Below are positions 19,527-28,092 of a DNA stretch of 58,703 bases, one piece after another. The stretch is from positions 1-58,703 of the forward strand of contig CAYVEB010000008.1 in the NCBI GenBank assembly GCA_964450645.1. Direction: 5' to 3'. The notes beneath the pieces were generated by a model that was not told the origin of the DNA, searched no databases, and saw only the letters and a program-made list of their open reading frames with translations. This stretch comes from JAKSPM01 sp964450645 (lineage in GTDB: Bacteria > Bacillota > Clostridia > Oscillospirales > Oscillospiraceae). The position numbers were made by a program, and so were the translations under genes. The number at the start of each line of letters is the position of its first letter. Positions within the stretch are counted from its first letter, which is position 1.

Positions 19527-20780
19527 ATGTACTGCACCCACTGCGGCAAGCAAGTTCCCGACGGTGCTGCGTTCTGCAATCACTGCGGCGCGCCCATGGC
19601 GGGCGCATCCCAGCCGCCTGTTGAGGAAGAACCCCAGCGGCCACAGCCGGATTATACCGCTCCGGCCGATTCCCCCTCTTATGATACGTATGCTCCCAAC
19701 TACGGCGCGTATACCCCGCCCCAGCAGGACGCGCCCAACGGCAACGCCTGTCCGCCCCAGCAGGATGCGCCGGCACAAGGCGGTTATGCCGCGCCCGACC
19801 AGCCTTTGGAGTATGCCGGCCCCAACCAACCCGGCTACGGCGACTATCCCGCACCTGAGGCCCCAGAGAAGAAAAAACATACCGGCTTGATTGTGACGCT
19901 GTGCGTCGTGTCCGTTGTGGTGGTCGCGGCTGTCGCCCTCCTGGTGGCCGCCATGACCGGCATCCTGGGCGGCAACGGCCCGCTGGAAGACATCGTCACC
20001 GCTGTGGACAGCACGTTCTTGGGCGACACTCTGAACATGAAGATGGATATCACCGTTGAGGACCATAGCGTGGGCGAACAAATCACCACCACGGCGGCGA
20101 TGGATGTGGACCCCGCCAATCGCGAGATTTACACCCTGATCCATATGAACGACCCCACCGGCGAGTCCATGACCCTTGCAATCCATGACGGGGCGCTCCT
20201 GATGGATGTAAACGGCCAGTGTATGCGCCAGGACATCAGCAGCGAGTTGGACGAAATGTGGCTCACGCTGGATGAAGCACGTGCGGCGCGCGGCGATGAG
20301 GAACGCGACTGGGAAGAGTTTCTGCGTGAATTTGGCCTGTATGATACGCTGGAGGGGTACATCGACTTTGACAAGTTTGATCCGTGCATGGAAACGCTCG
20401 TTGAGCATCTCAACGACGAAACGTGGCTGGAGGAAAACGCGGGTTATACGGAATCCAAAAAACGCGGCGTGACTTTGTATGAGTTTGACATTCCGTTCTA
20501 TGATTTTCTGTCCGCGGTTTTGGAGGACTTTGAGCCATGCTTTTTGGATTCTAGCAACTACGAGGAATTCCGCAGCGAATTACACGACGTCCGCAGCGAA
20601 ATGGACGGTGTTAAGCTTGTCCTGTCCGTGGGCATTGAGGACGATCTGCTCCATTCGATCGGCATGAAGTTCACCGTAGACGGTGACTCTGGCAGTGTGG
20701 ATATCGAATTTTCCGACATTGGCTCCACCACGGTCGACCAGGATGCGATTGACGACATGATCCAGCGCGCCATCTCCTGA
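19527..20780 (+). CDS. Zinc-ribbon membrane protein of unknown function
   Basis: A 417-aa protein beginning with a double-CxxC zinc ribbon (Cys3, Cys6, Cys17, Cys20), then a Pro/Gln/Tyr-rich disordered linker of about 90 residues with repeated PPQQDAP, one membrane helix (about 119-143), and an acidic extracytoplasmic domain of about 270 residues. The layout (cytosolic ribbon, linker, helix, outer domain) is common in Clostridia for proteins annotated only as zinc-ribbon domain-containing; the outer domain resembles a sensor or lipoprotein-like beta fold but is not identified. GGAGG precedes ATG 19527, and a strong terminator follows, so it is monocistronic. Confidence 0.8.
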   Translation: MYCTHCGKQVPDGAAFCNHCGAPMAGASQPPVEEEPQRPQPDYTAPADSPSYDTYAPNYGAYTPPQQDAPNGNACPPQQDAPAQGGYAAPDQPLEYAGPNQPGYGDYPAPEAPEKKKHTGLIVTLCVVSVVVVAAVALLVAAMTGILGGNGPLEDIVTAVDSTFLGDTLNMKMDITVEDHSVGEQITTTAAMDVDPANREIYTLIHMNDPTGESMTLAIHDGALLMDVNGQCMRQDISSELDEMWLTLDEARAARGDEERDWEEFLREFGLYDTLEGYIDFDKFDPCMETLVEHLNDETWLEENAGYTESKKRGVTLYEFDIPFYDFLSAVLEDFEPCFLDSSNYEEFRSELHDVRSEMDGVKLVLSVGIEDDLLHSIGMKFTVDGDSGSVDIEFSDIGSTTVDQDAIDDMIQRAIS

Positions 20781-20811
20781 TACGGCGGACTTCCAACAGA
20801 ATAAATGTAGC

Positions 20812-20847
20812 AAGCGGCCGCAGGCAATTGTCCTGCGGCCGCTTTTT
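20812..20847 (+). terminator. Terminator after the zinc-ribbon protein gene
   Basis: AAGCGGCCGCAGG (20812-20824) / CCTGCGGCCGCTT (20832-20844) form a perfect 13-bp stem with a 7-base loop, continuing into TTTTT. Rho-independent form. Confidence 0.95.
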
Positions 20848-20855
20848 GTGCTGTA

Positions 20856-20984
20856 TCATGAAAAATCCTTTGCACCTTGTAAACGCGCAAACTCGTAGCG
20901 GATCAGAGCTTTGTCCTGTGGGAAATCTTCCAACTCCCACATCCGCCTTTCTTCAATATCCGTCACAGGCAAAATAGTATTCAT
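20856..20984 (-). CDS. Possible 42-aa ORF, unknown
   Basis: Starts MNTILPVTDIEERRMWELED and ends with ARLQGAKDFS; acidic and aromatic, no membrane helix. It overlaps the end of the 44-aa ORF at 20953-21087 in another frame. The composition looks protein-like, and the pair could be one former gene split by a frameshift, but the ribosome site is weak and no family is recognised. Confidence 0.3.
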   Translation of the reverse strand: MNTILPVTDIEERRMWELEDFPQDKALIRYEFARLQGAKDFS

Positions 20985-21087
20985 CCGCCGTTTCGACCCC
21001 GTAATTTAGCTCGTCAACTGTGTTTTCTTCCGGCGCTGCAACTAGGTCTTCTAGTGTGAGTTCATAAATTGCTTCAATTTTATCCAT
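20953..21087 (-). CDS. Possible 44-aa acidic ORF, unknown
   Basis: Starts MDKIEAIYELTLEDLVAAPE and ends ADEYYFACDGY. It begins 13 bases after the stop of the 141-aa ORF, in the same direction, without a clear ribosome site. With the overlapping 42-aa ORF that follows it may be the front half of a frameshifted gene. Evidence is limited to composition and position. Confidence 0.35.
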   Translation of the reverse strand: MDKIEAIYELTLEDLVAAPEENTVDELNYGVETADEYYFACDGY

Positions 21088-21100
21088 AGAATAGCAAAAA

Positions 21101-21526
21101 TCAAACCGTAAAATTCTGAGCCTTGGCGCCGCCAGTCCCCGATTTGCTTCCGTACGCCGTCATATTCACTGCCCGTGAGCTGACGCGCCTGTGATACGTG
21201 ACAAAACTGAAACATGCTTTCGCATAGATGTTATCTGCACGCGCGGTAAAATTCGCAAGATCCTCCGCGGTTTCGCATCGCTCCAGCTGCGCGCCGTCAA
21301 GAATATTTCGAAGCTCCTCCTCAAGGTCTGGCCGGGCAGGCTCCAGACTTTGGATATCTTCTGATAATGAATTAGAAAATTCCTCCGAAAGCATATTCAA
21401 AAATTTGTTTTTATACGCTTCTACAAATTCTTTCTCTGTTGTCGGATAAGGTACAATAAATTGCGCAAATTGTAAAAGGATAAAAGGAGACATATGCCTG
21501 AAAAGCAGAGCCATGATTTGGCACAT
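21101..21526 (-). CDS. Hypothetical protein, 141 aa
   Basis: The product is acidic and mostly helical (KEFVEAYKNKFLNMLSEEF, DLEEELRNILDGAQLE), with a hydrophobic start, and ends in a Gly/Ser-rich tail. An alternative start at the second Met (residue 5) or twelfth residue is possible. It lies in an AT-richer segment together with the glycosyltransferase at 21551-22480, 24 bases downstream of it, and probably shares its transcript. No family is recognised; it might be a recent arrival with that enzyme. Confidence 0.5.
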   Translation of the reverse strand: MCQIMALLFRHMSPFILLQFAQFIVPYPTTEKEFVEAYKNKFLNMLSEEFSNSLSEDIQSLEPARPDLEEELRNILDGAQLERCETAEDLANFTARADNIYAKACFSFVTYHRRVSSRAVNMTAYGSKSGTGGAKAQNFTV

Positions 21527-21550
21527 TCTATCATGTTAAAATGCCGATCT

Positions 21551-22480
21551 TTATGTAAAATTCCTCCTGTTGACAGGATCGTCCCACCGAAACTGTTCTC
21601 GTCTCCGAAAGCTAAGGAGAAAACCATAGGGCAGCGCTAACGCCGTTATCCACTTCTTATTGCTCTTTAGGATATAAGAAGGATGACCCGCAACGATCGA
21701 CAGCGCAATATGCTGCGCCGCCGACTTGTACTTTTTTGTAAATCCTTTGACGTACAGCAGGCTTTGGTTGCTTAACATGGCATATCCCATCTTATTCTTT
21801 CGCAACAAATTCCAGTCATCTTTTGTTTGTCCGCCTTCCAAATATTCCGCCATGTAAACAGCATTCTTATACCAACGCAGCTTATAGCCATCCAATGCCA
21901 TTGCATCCAAGCAAAGTTGTTCTGGTGCATAGATTTCATCTTCCCAAACCGGAAAAGGATATCGTTTTATAATATCTACTTTATAAACTTCGCGCATATC
22001 CGCATCAAGATCGTATAATTTCCGTTCCAAGTTTGTACAATCCACATATCCGTCCGCGTTGACCTTTGGCCAAACGCCCTTCAACGGCATCCCTTCTTTC
22101 GTAACAATAACAAACCCCGCACCTACAAAATCCGACTTGTCATGAATCGCCTCAATGCCCTTGTATATCGTCTGTATGGCGCCGGGTAATAACTGATCAT
22201 CGGAATCCAGCATAAAAAAATAATCCCCGCTGACATGGTTAATCCCATAATTTAATGCTCGTGGGATCCCTCGCTCTGGGATTTTATGGTAGTGAATTTT
22301 AAATCGCGTTTCTTCCCTGCACCATTGCTTAAACAATGCTTCTGTTCCGTCGGTAGAGCCATTATCCGTGACAAACCAGTCAAAATCAAAGCATGTCTGC
22401 TGCTGCAGCGAGCGATAAGCATTGGGAAGAGTATGGGCGCGATTATAGGTCGCGGTATGAATTGTCAATGTCGGTTTCAA
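21551..22480 (-). CDS. Glycosyltransferase family 2 protein
   Basis: A 309-aa GT-A fold enzyme: TIHTATYNRAHTL at residues 5-17 (nucleotide-binding start), VTDNGSTDGTE (37-47), and the metal-binding DxD motif in FMLDSDDQLLPG (about 89-100). The C-terminal half (WEDEIYAPEQLCLDAMALDGY, then YMAEYLEGGQT) fits enzymes adding sugars to surface glycans. Base composition is clearly AT-richer than neighbouring genes and codon choice differs (many AAA, TTT, ATT), suggesting horizontal gain. It has its own consensus promoter. Acceptor and donor are unknown. Confidence 0.9.
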   Translation of the reverse strand: MKPTLTIHTATYNRAHTLPNAYRSLQQQTCFDFDWFVTDNGSTDGTEALFKQWCREETRFKIHYHKIPERGIPRALNYGINHVSGDYFFMLDSDDQLLPGAIQTIYKGIEAIHDKSDFVGAGFVIVTKEGMPLKGVWPKVNADGYVDCTNLERKLYDLDADMREVYKVDIIKRYPFPVWEDEIYAPEQLCLDAMALDGYKLRWYKNAVYMAEYLEGGQTKDDWNLLRKNKMGYAMLSNQSLLYVKGFTKKYKSAAQHIALSIVAGHPSYILKSNKKWITALALPYGFLLSFRRREQFRWDDPVNRRNFT

Positions 22481-22543
22481 AGCAAACTCCTCTTTGTTTT
22501 TTTGAAATACTTCAAAATAGTATTCATATTTCTATATCATAAA

Positions 22544-22587
22544 TTGAATACAGACAAATTATAGCATATTTTCTACAATTTTGTCAA
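22544..22587. promoter_or_regulatory. Overlapping divergent promoters
   Basis: Minus strand: TTGACA (22587-22582), 18 bases, TATAAT (22563-22558), reading into the glycosyltransferase gene with a 70-base leader. Plus strand: TTGAAT (22544-22549), 17 bases, TATTTT (22567-22572), reading into the ribbon-helix-helix gene. The boxes interleave, so the two genes must compete for polymerase, and a regulator bound here would affect both. Confidence 0.7.
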
Positions 22588-22594
22588 GGGGTGA

Positions 22595-22777
22595 ATGAAC
22601 CTTATGACGATATTTATGCCACGAAAACCGGAAAAAGAGGTCATTTCCATACGGCTTCCGGTAGATTTGTTGAAAGAAATTGATAAAATCGCCGCAAAAG
22701 CGGACATTAGCAGAAACGAGTTTATCAATCAGTGCATTCTTTTTGCCATTGACCACATTCAGGACGCCCCGGAGTAA
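22595..22777 (+). CDS. Ribbon-helix-helix DNA-binding protein
   Basis: The 60-aa product contains a classic RHH fold: strand EVISIRLPVDLLKEID (15-30) followed by helices IAAKADISRNEFINQCILFA (32-51). Such CopG/Arc-like proteins bind DNA as dimers, often as antitoxins or plasmid/phage regulators. No toxin gene is visible on either side. AAGGGGTG stands directly before the ATG at 22595; ATG 22604 is an alternative. Because its gene starts within the divergent promoter region, it could control itself and the glycosyltransferase. That role is inferred only. Confidence 0.75.
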   Translation: MNLMTIFMPRKPEKEVISIRLPVDLLKEIDKIAAKADISRNEFINQCILFAIDHIQDAPE

Positions 22778-22898
22778 TGGGGCCTTCGGCACAGGCAATT
22801 GGGAAAGCATGCAACTGCCGCATGTCCGCCAAGAACTTGCCCTGTTTCCACTGGGAAATCCCAAGGATTTCAAAAAGTTGACACAGATAATTCAAAAG

Positions 22899-22941
22899 CA
22901 AACCCAGCGATAAGTTCTATTGCGAACTTACCGCTGGGTTT
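22899..22941 (+). terminator. Hairpin terminator downstream of the RHH gene
   Basis: AAACCCAGCGATAAGTTC and GAACTTACCGCTGGGTTTT pair over about 17 bp with one mismatch and a 5-base loop; TTTTGTG follows. The stretch 22778-23181 otherwise holds only further stem-loops (CGTGCCGTCTCCGACGGCAC near 23103-23122; CATTTGGC/GCCAAATG near 23129-23158) and no credible gene; the latter stems may end the lactonase transcript from the other side. Confidence 0.75.
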
Positions 22942-23181
22942 TGTGCTATATAGGCCGGCACTGGACAGTGCTGGGCTTGTTACGAGAAAGTCCCCGACAG
23001 ATGTTGAACGGCGGCCGTCTAAAACTATTTTCCGATAAAACTTTATGCGCCGGCGTTGCACCAAGAGGGATCCAAGTGCTCCATAGCGCGTAAAACTTTA
23101 GGCCGTGCCGTCTCCGACGGCACATGGGCATTTGGCGATGCTTTCGCAAAGCCAAATGAAACAAATTGTATCAGACGCGGA

Positions 23182-24399
23182 TCACTCCAGGATCCGGACA
23201 CAGCAAGGCGTGTCGACAGAAACGACATGACCGGTGGGCGCAAGCGTGCCATCGGCATGAATGGCCAACGTCTCCAACTCGTCGGTATCCTTGATGCCGA
23301 CGACGAGGAAGCGGCCGTCCCTCGTGATCCAGAAGCCTCTGGGTTCGGCGCGCTCCAAAGTGTAGCGCTGCTTCATGGCGAGCTTGCCAGACGTCTGGTC
23401 GACATCGTAGACGACCACGTCGTTCAGGCCGCGGTTACTCAGATACAGGTACTTCCCGCTAGGATGGATGTGGATATCGCAGGGCATGATCAGGCTGTCC
23501 ATGGGCTGATCCTTGCTCACGCCGGTGGTCTGAATCCGCCAAAACGACTGTTTCTCCAAGTCGTACTGGAAGACGCTGACCGAAGATTCAACCTCGTTTG
23601 TCATGTAGACAAACGGCAGCGTGGGATGGACGCTCAGATGGCGCGGCGCCTGGCCCAGCGAAACCTGCACGGTGTGAACCCGGCGGAGGATCCCCAGTTC
23701 CCGGTCGATCCGGCACATATGAACCTGGTCGGTGCCGCGGTCGGAGGCAATGAAGAAATCGTCGTTTAAAAACGCCACACAGTGCAAGAATGGATGGGAC
23801 TGCAAGTACGCCTTGGGCACGGGGAGCTTGCCGGGATAGCCGCGCTCGACTCTCGCCGGATCGTCGCGGTAGTACACAGCGCTGCCCGGCTCGTCAAAGA
23901 CGAGCAGATCGCTGGCCTCCAGGCCGCCGTCGGGAAGCACGCGGAAGAGCGCCAGGCCGGCCTGGTCGTAGGTGACGACCGGGGTGAAGCCGCCCTCTGG
24001 CGTCCGGACATAGCGGGTGGTGGTGCCAAAATCGGAGTGGATCGCAGCAACGACGAACTCGCCCTTCGGGTCGATCTCAAGATAGCAAGGGATCCGTCCG
24101 AGAGAGGCGGTCTTGTTGATAATCTCCAAACGGCCGTCGTCCAAAATACGCATGGCGGTGACGCCGCCGCCGTGGCCGGTGCGCTTGTCAAGGCCGTTGC
24201 AAAGCTCGTTGACGGCGTAAAGTTTTTTCCCGTCCGGCGACAGGGTAATGACGCTGGGTTCTTCGAGCGGAAGCGTCTGGAGAACCTCCAGCGCGCCGGA
24301 CTCGGCGTCCATCGATACGGCGCTGACGCCCTTCCCATGGCCCTGATTCTCCTGATTACCCCAGCTGCCGACATAGACGATATGGTTTTTCCGTTCCAT
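23182..24399 (-). CDS. Lactonase family beta-propeller protein
   Basis: The 405-aa protein is a seven-bladed propeller of the 6-phosphogluconolactonase-like (Pgl/YbhE) lactonase family: repeated blades such as VITLSPDGKKLYAVNEL, PCYLEIDPKGEFVVAAIHSD, LSVHPTLPFVYMTNEVESSV and HIHPSGKYLYLSNRGLNDVV. Members hydrolyse sugar lactones formed by sugar oxidation. No secretion signal is present, so it acts in the cytoplasm. It is the last gene of the sugar ABC importer operon, which suggests that the imported sugar is oxidised to a lactone, though no dehydrogenase is visible in the window. The start ATG 24397-24399 follows GGAGGAG. Confidence 0.88.
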   Translation of the reverse strand: MERKNHIVYVGSWGNQENQGHGKGVSAVSMDAESGALEVLQTLPLEEPSVITLSPDGKKLYAVNELCNGLDKRTGHGGGVTAMRILDDGRLEIINKTASLGRIPCYLEIDPKGEFVVAAIHSDFGTTTRYVRTPEGGFTPVVTYDQAGLALFRVLPDGGLEASDLLVFDEPGSAVYYRDDPARVERGYPGKLPVPKAYLQSHPFLHCVAFLNDDFFIASDRGTDQVHMCRIDRELGILRRVHTVQVSLGQAPRHLSVHPTLPFVYMTNEVESSVSVFQYDLEKQSFWRIQTTGVSKDQPMDSLIMPCDIHIHPSGKYLYLSNRGLNDVVVYDVDQTSGKLAMKQRYTLERAEPRGFWITRDGRFLVVGIKDTDELETLAIHADGTLAPTGHVVSVDTPCCVRILE

Positions 24400-24416
24400 A
24401 AATCTCCTCCAATCCC

Positions 24417-24443
24417 GTTACGGCCGCCGTTGGCGGCCGTAAC
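24417..24443 (-). other. Perfect 12-bp hairpin between permease and lactonase genes
   Basis: GTTACGGCCGCC (24417-24428) and GGCGGCCGTAAC (24432-24443) with a 3-base loop and no T-run. It sits directly upstream of the lactonase ribosome site and could act as an mRNA processing or stability element that lowers lactonase output relative to the transporter. Confidence 0.55.
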
Positions 24444-24470
24444 ATATTACACATGAAAAATACGACTGGT

Positions 24471-25472
24471 TTAGCCTCTCGCGAAAATATCGCGCAGCGT
24501 CTTGCGCTTAAGACCGCTGTCCTTGTTCCGGGCATAGGCGTCGACGGCCACGGCCAGAATGACCAGCAGGCCCTTGACCAGATCCTGATAGATCGAGTCG
24601 ATGCCGAGCAGAATCATCGCGTTGTTCATGATGCCGATGATCAGCAGGCCCAGCAGCGCGCCGCTGATACGGCCCTCGCCGCCGGCCAGGCTCACGCCGC
24701 CGACCAGCAGCGCGACGAGCACGTTTCCGTCATAGCCGGTGCCCTGCGTATACACGGCCAGCCGGTTGAAGCAGGACAGGATGATGCCCGCCATCGCGGC
24801 GGTGGTGCCGGAGATCAGAAAGGCGCTGATCTGAATCTTCCGGGTGTCGATGCCGCTGTAGCGGGTCGCCGTGGGGTTGCCGCCGGTCGCGTAGACATAG
24901 CGGCCAAAGCGGGTGTATTTCAAAACCCACCAGGCCAGGGCAACGATCGCCAGGAAGAAAATGATCGGGAACGGGATACCCAGAATTTTTCCGGTGCCGA
25001 TCCAGTTGATCAGCTTGTTGTCCAGCAAATTGATGGTCTTTTGGTTGGTGACCGTCTGCGCCAGGCCGTTGAGAATGTTACTCGTAGCCAGCGTCACGAT
25101 GAACGCCGGGATACGGAACACAAACGAAACCAGGCCGTTGATCGCGCCGCACAGCGCGCCCACGCCGAGGCCAACCAGGATGCCGACCACGGCCGCGCCG
25201 GTGGTGCCGCCCTTTGAGGCGATCACGATGGCGATACAGCCGGCCAACGCGGCGTTAGATGCGATGGACAGATCCATGCCGCCGGTCAACAGCGGGAAAA
25301 TCGTTCCGCACATCATGATGCCGTAGATACAAATTGCCAGCAAAATGCTCATGAAGTTGTTCCACGTCAGAAAGACGGGATCCAAAATTGCCATGATGAG
25401 GACCAGCACGAGAATGATGTAGGGAAGCTTCAGAAAACTCGTCAACTTGATCTTTTTGGTGAGTGGTTTCAT
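24471..25472 (-). CDS. Sugar ABC transporter permease (RbsC-like), second subunit
   Basis: A 333-aa BPD_transp_2 permease with eight to ten helices and the family GGMDLSIASNAALAGCIAIV segment (about residues 64-83) and GGNPTATRYSGIDTRKIQIS cytoplasmic loop that contacts the ATPase. It differs clearly from the first permease (26983-27984), so the pore is probably a heterodimer. Its start overlaps the ATPase stop by 4 bases. Substrate is a carbohydrate by family, not further defined. Confidence 0.92.
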   Translation of the reverse strand: MKPLTKKIKLTSFLKLPYIILVLVLIMAILDPVFLTWNNFMSILLAICIYGIMMCGTIFPLLTGGMDLSIASNAALAGCIAIVIASKGGTTGAAVVGILVGLGVGALCGAINGLVSFVFRIPAFIVTLATSNILNGLAQTVTNQKTINLLDNKLINWIGTGKILGIPFPIIFFLAIVALAWWVLKYTRFGRYVYATGGNPTATRYSGIDTRKIQISAFLISGTTAAMAGIILSCFNRLAVYTQGTGYDGNVLVALLVGGVSLAGGEGRISGALLGLLIIGIMNNAMILLGIDSIYQDLVKGLLVILAVAVDAYARNKDSGLKRKTLRDIFARG

Positions 25473-26986
25473 GCCCCTACCTCCCTTTTCAAGCCAGAAT
25501 AGGCCAAAATCAAATCGTTTTCCGTCAGGTTTTCATTTTTCATATCCGCGAAGACCCGGCCGTTGACCAGCACCAGGATCCGATCGGAAATTTTGAGCAG
25601 CTCCTCCGTGTCGGAGGAAACCACAATCACGATGCCGCCCTTGGCGGTGATCGAGCGCAAAATGTCATAGATTTCCGACTTGGCACCCACGTCGATGCCG
25701 ACGGTAGGTTCGTCGACCAGCAGAACCTTCAGATCCCGCTGCAGCCACTTGGCCAGAACGACCTTCTGCTGGTTGCCGCCGGACAGGTTGGCCGTGCGCA
25801 TATTGGCGTGGCCGGGCTTGATCTGCAGCTGTTCAATGGCCTCCTTTGCCTTTCGCAAGGCGCGCTTGGGCTTGATCACAAAGGTCTTGGAGTTGAGATC
25901 GTAGTTCGGCAAGGCAATGTTATCGGTCAGGTCGGCCGAAAGCACCAGGCCCTCCTGCCGCCGGTCCTCGGGCACCAGGCCGACACCGGCACGGATGACC
26001 TTGCCGCTCTTCTTGGGCAGCGGCTTGCCGTCGAGGGTAATACTGCCGCTCTCATAGTTGATCAGGCCGTAGATGCAGCGCAGCGTGTCGGTTCTGCCGG
26101 AGCCGACCAGACCGCCGATGCCGAGAATCTGCCCGCCATAGGCCTCGAAGCTGATGTTGTCAAGGAGATCTTTGGTCGAGAGGTTCTCAACCTTGAGGAC
26201 GGAGCCGCCGGGGATCGGTTCGTGGAGTTCGCGGGTTTCGGTTGTCAGCCGATGGCCTAGCATATACTCAACCACCTGGACTGGGTCGATCTGGCCCCTT
26301 TCAAAGACGCCCACCACTTCGCCGTTGCGCAGAACGGTCAGCCGGTCGGACATGGCGTAGACCTCTTCAAGGCGGTGCGAAATATAGATGATCGCTTTGC
26401 CCTGGGACTTGAGGTTGTCAATGATTTTGAACAGGGCCTCGGACTCCTTGGTGTTTAGGGAGGCCGTCGGCTCGTCCATGATGATGAGCTTGGCGTCGTT
26501 GAGCAGAGCCTTCATAATTTCAACCGTCTGCTGCTGCGCGACGCTGAGCGTCTCGACGATGTCGTCCGGAGAGATGGTGAAGCCGCTGCGCTCAATGATC
26601 TCCACCACGCGCTTGCGCATGGCCTTGCGGTCGAGCAGAATCTTTCCCTTGACCTTCTCCTGGGACAGAAAGATATTTTCCGTGACCGAAAGCGCAGGAA
26701 TTAGGCTCAGCTCCTGATAGATGACGGAGATGCCGGCGTGCATCGCATCCTGGCGGCTGCGGATGTTGACCTTTTGGCCGTCGATGCGGATCTCGCCGCT
26801 GTCCATTGGGTACAGGCCGGTCAAAATTTTAATCAGCGTCGATTTACCGGCGCCGTTTTCACCCATCAGAGAGTGAATTTCACCCGGCAGGACATTGAAA
26901 TCTACGCTTTTCAGCGCTTGCACGCCCGGAAATGACTTTTCAATCTTGATCATTTCCAGCAAGGGGCGGGTTTGTTGTTCGCTCAT
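25469..26986 (-). CDS. Sugar ABC transporter ATP-binding protein (RbsA/MglA-like)
   Basis: The 505-aa protein carries two fused ATPase domains, as in RbsA, MglA and YtfR. The first has Walker A GENGAGKST (39-47), signature LSVAQQQ and Walker B IIMDEPTA; the second has a degenerate Walker A GLVGSGRTD near 289-297 and a complete signature LSGGNQQK near 406-413 with LLVDEPTVGIDVGA. One composite ATPase drives two permeases. Four-base overlaps with both neighbouring permease genes show tight translational coupling. Confidence 0.95.
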   Translation of the reverse strand: MSEQQTRPLLEMIKIEKSFPGVQALKSVDFNVLPGEIHSLMGENGAGKSTLIKILTGLYPMDSGEIRIDGQKVNIRSRQDAMHAGISVIYQELSLIPALSVTENIFLSQEKVKGKILLDRKAMRKRVVEIIERSGFTISPDDIVETLSVAQQQTVEIMKALLNDAKLIIMDEPTASLNTKESEALFKIIDNLKSQGKAIIYISHRLEEVYAMSDRLTVLRNGEVVGVFERGQIDPVQVVEYMLGHRLTTETRELHEPIPGGSVLKVENLSTKDLLDNISFEAYGGQILGIGGLVGSGRTDTLRCIYGLINYESGSITLDGKPLPKKSGKVIRAGVGLVPEDRRQEGLVLSADLTDNIALPNYDLNSKTFVIKPKRALRKAKEAIEQLQIKPGHANMRTANLSGGNQQKVVLAKWLQRDLKVLLVDEPTVGIDVGAKSEIYDILRSITAKGGIVIVVSSDTEELLKISDRILVLVNGRVFADMKNENLTENDLILAYSGLKREVGA

Positions 26987-27984
26987 TTCGTGCCTCCTTT
27001 CTCAACCGTCTGCTTCTTGGAGATAATGTTGCGCCGGGAGACCGAGTTGTTGTAAATCGAGTCAAAAATTGCCATGATGATGATCACCACGCCGTAGAAA
27101 ATCGTCTGCATCTGCGTGGGCAGACCGTACTTATACAGGCCGTTCGTGACCATGATCAAAAAGCAGCTGCCGATGGCGGTACCCAAGGTGTCGCCGTGGC
27201 CGCCGGAGAGTGCGACGCCGCCGACAGCCGCCGCCGCCATGCCCTGGAAGTTATAGCCGTTGCCGGTGCCAAGGGCCGCCGAGCCTTGCCAAGCGACCAG
27301 GAAGACGCCCGCCAGCGCGCACAGAGCGCCGGAAATCATGAACGAGACAACCTTGACCTTGTCGACGTTGATGCCGGTGAACTCCGCGGAACGGCGGTTA
27401 CTGCCCATGGCATAGATGTAAGTGCCGAGCTTTGTCTTTTTCAGCACGAACATTGTCAGCGCCACCATAGCGATCCAGACAATGCTCATATAGTACAGCC
27501 CGCCGATGTCGCCGCCCAAGGAGCGGAACGCCGCGTCCGTGACCGTCATCGTGGCGATACGGCCATTGACCCGGTACGCAAGCAAATAGACTACCGCGCG
27601 GAAGACAAAGGACGTAGCAAAAGTGGCGATGAACTCCGACAGGCCGACTCTCGCAACCAGAAGACCGTTGATCAGGCCGGCGATCACGCCCGCGAGGATG
27701 CACAACAAAACGATCAGCGGAATGGGGAGCAGCGTGTCCGTGACGAGCCTTGAGGCCAGCATGGCGGCCATGCCGAGGATGGAACCCGTGGACAGGTCGA
27801 CGCCACCGCCAATGAGGACGAACGAGCAGCCCAGGGAGAGCATCCCAATGACGGAAACTTCACGCAGCAGGGATGTAATGTTGTTCCAGGTGAAGAAATA
27901 GTCCGTCGTAAATCCGAAAAACAGTGCGAAGATCAGCACCAGACCCACGGAGACGAGTCTGCGGGTCGTAGATTGCTTGAGCAT
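26983..27984 (-). CDS. Sugar ABC transporter permease (RbsC-like), first subunit
   Basis: A 333-aa membrane protein of the ribose/galactofuranose permease family, with GGGVDLSTGSILGMAAMLAS (about 59-78) and the GSNRRSAEFTGINVDKVKVV loop near 195-214. Gene order binding protein, permease, ATPase, permease resembles the ytf/yjf galactofuranose and Lsr-type systems that use two distinct permeases. GGAGGTG precedes ATG 27982-27984. The gene is separated from the binding-protein gene by a terminator-like stem. Confidence 0.93.
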   Translation of the reverse strand: MLKQSTTRRLVSVGLVLIFALFFGFTTDYFFTWNNITSLLREVSVIGMLSLGCSFVLIGGGVDLSTGSILGMAAMLASRLVTDTLLPIPLIVLLCILAGVIAGLINGLLVARVGLSEFIATFATSFVFRAVVYLLAYRVNGRIATMTVTDAAFRSLGGDIGGLYYMSIVWIAMVALTMFVLKKTKLGTYIYAMGSNRRSAEFTGINVDKVKVVSFMISGALCALAGVFLVAWQGSAALGTGNGYNFQGMAAAAVGGVALSGGHGDTLGTAIGSCFLIMVTNGLYKYGLPTQMQTIFYGVVIIIMAIFDSIYNNSVSRRNIISKKQTVEKGGTK

Positions 27985-28024
27985 AACGCACCTCCTTCTT
28001 TCGATGATAGTAAAATTTTTTCAC

Positions 28025-28077
28025 AAAAAAGCAATCAGGGCAGGCCGGGTATTCCGTCCTGCCCTGCCATTATTGCT
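28025..28077 (-). terminator. Attenuating terminator inside the sugar ABC operon
   Basis: On the minus strand AGCAATAATGGCAGGGCAGG pairs with CCTGCCCTGATTGCT, closing with TTTTTTG (about 28030-28025). It lies between the binding-protein gene and the first permease gene. Partial termination here would give the usual excess of binding protein over membrane components. Confidence 0.85.
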
Positions 28078-28092
28078 GCCGTACGGTATTCG

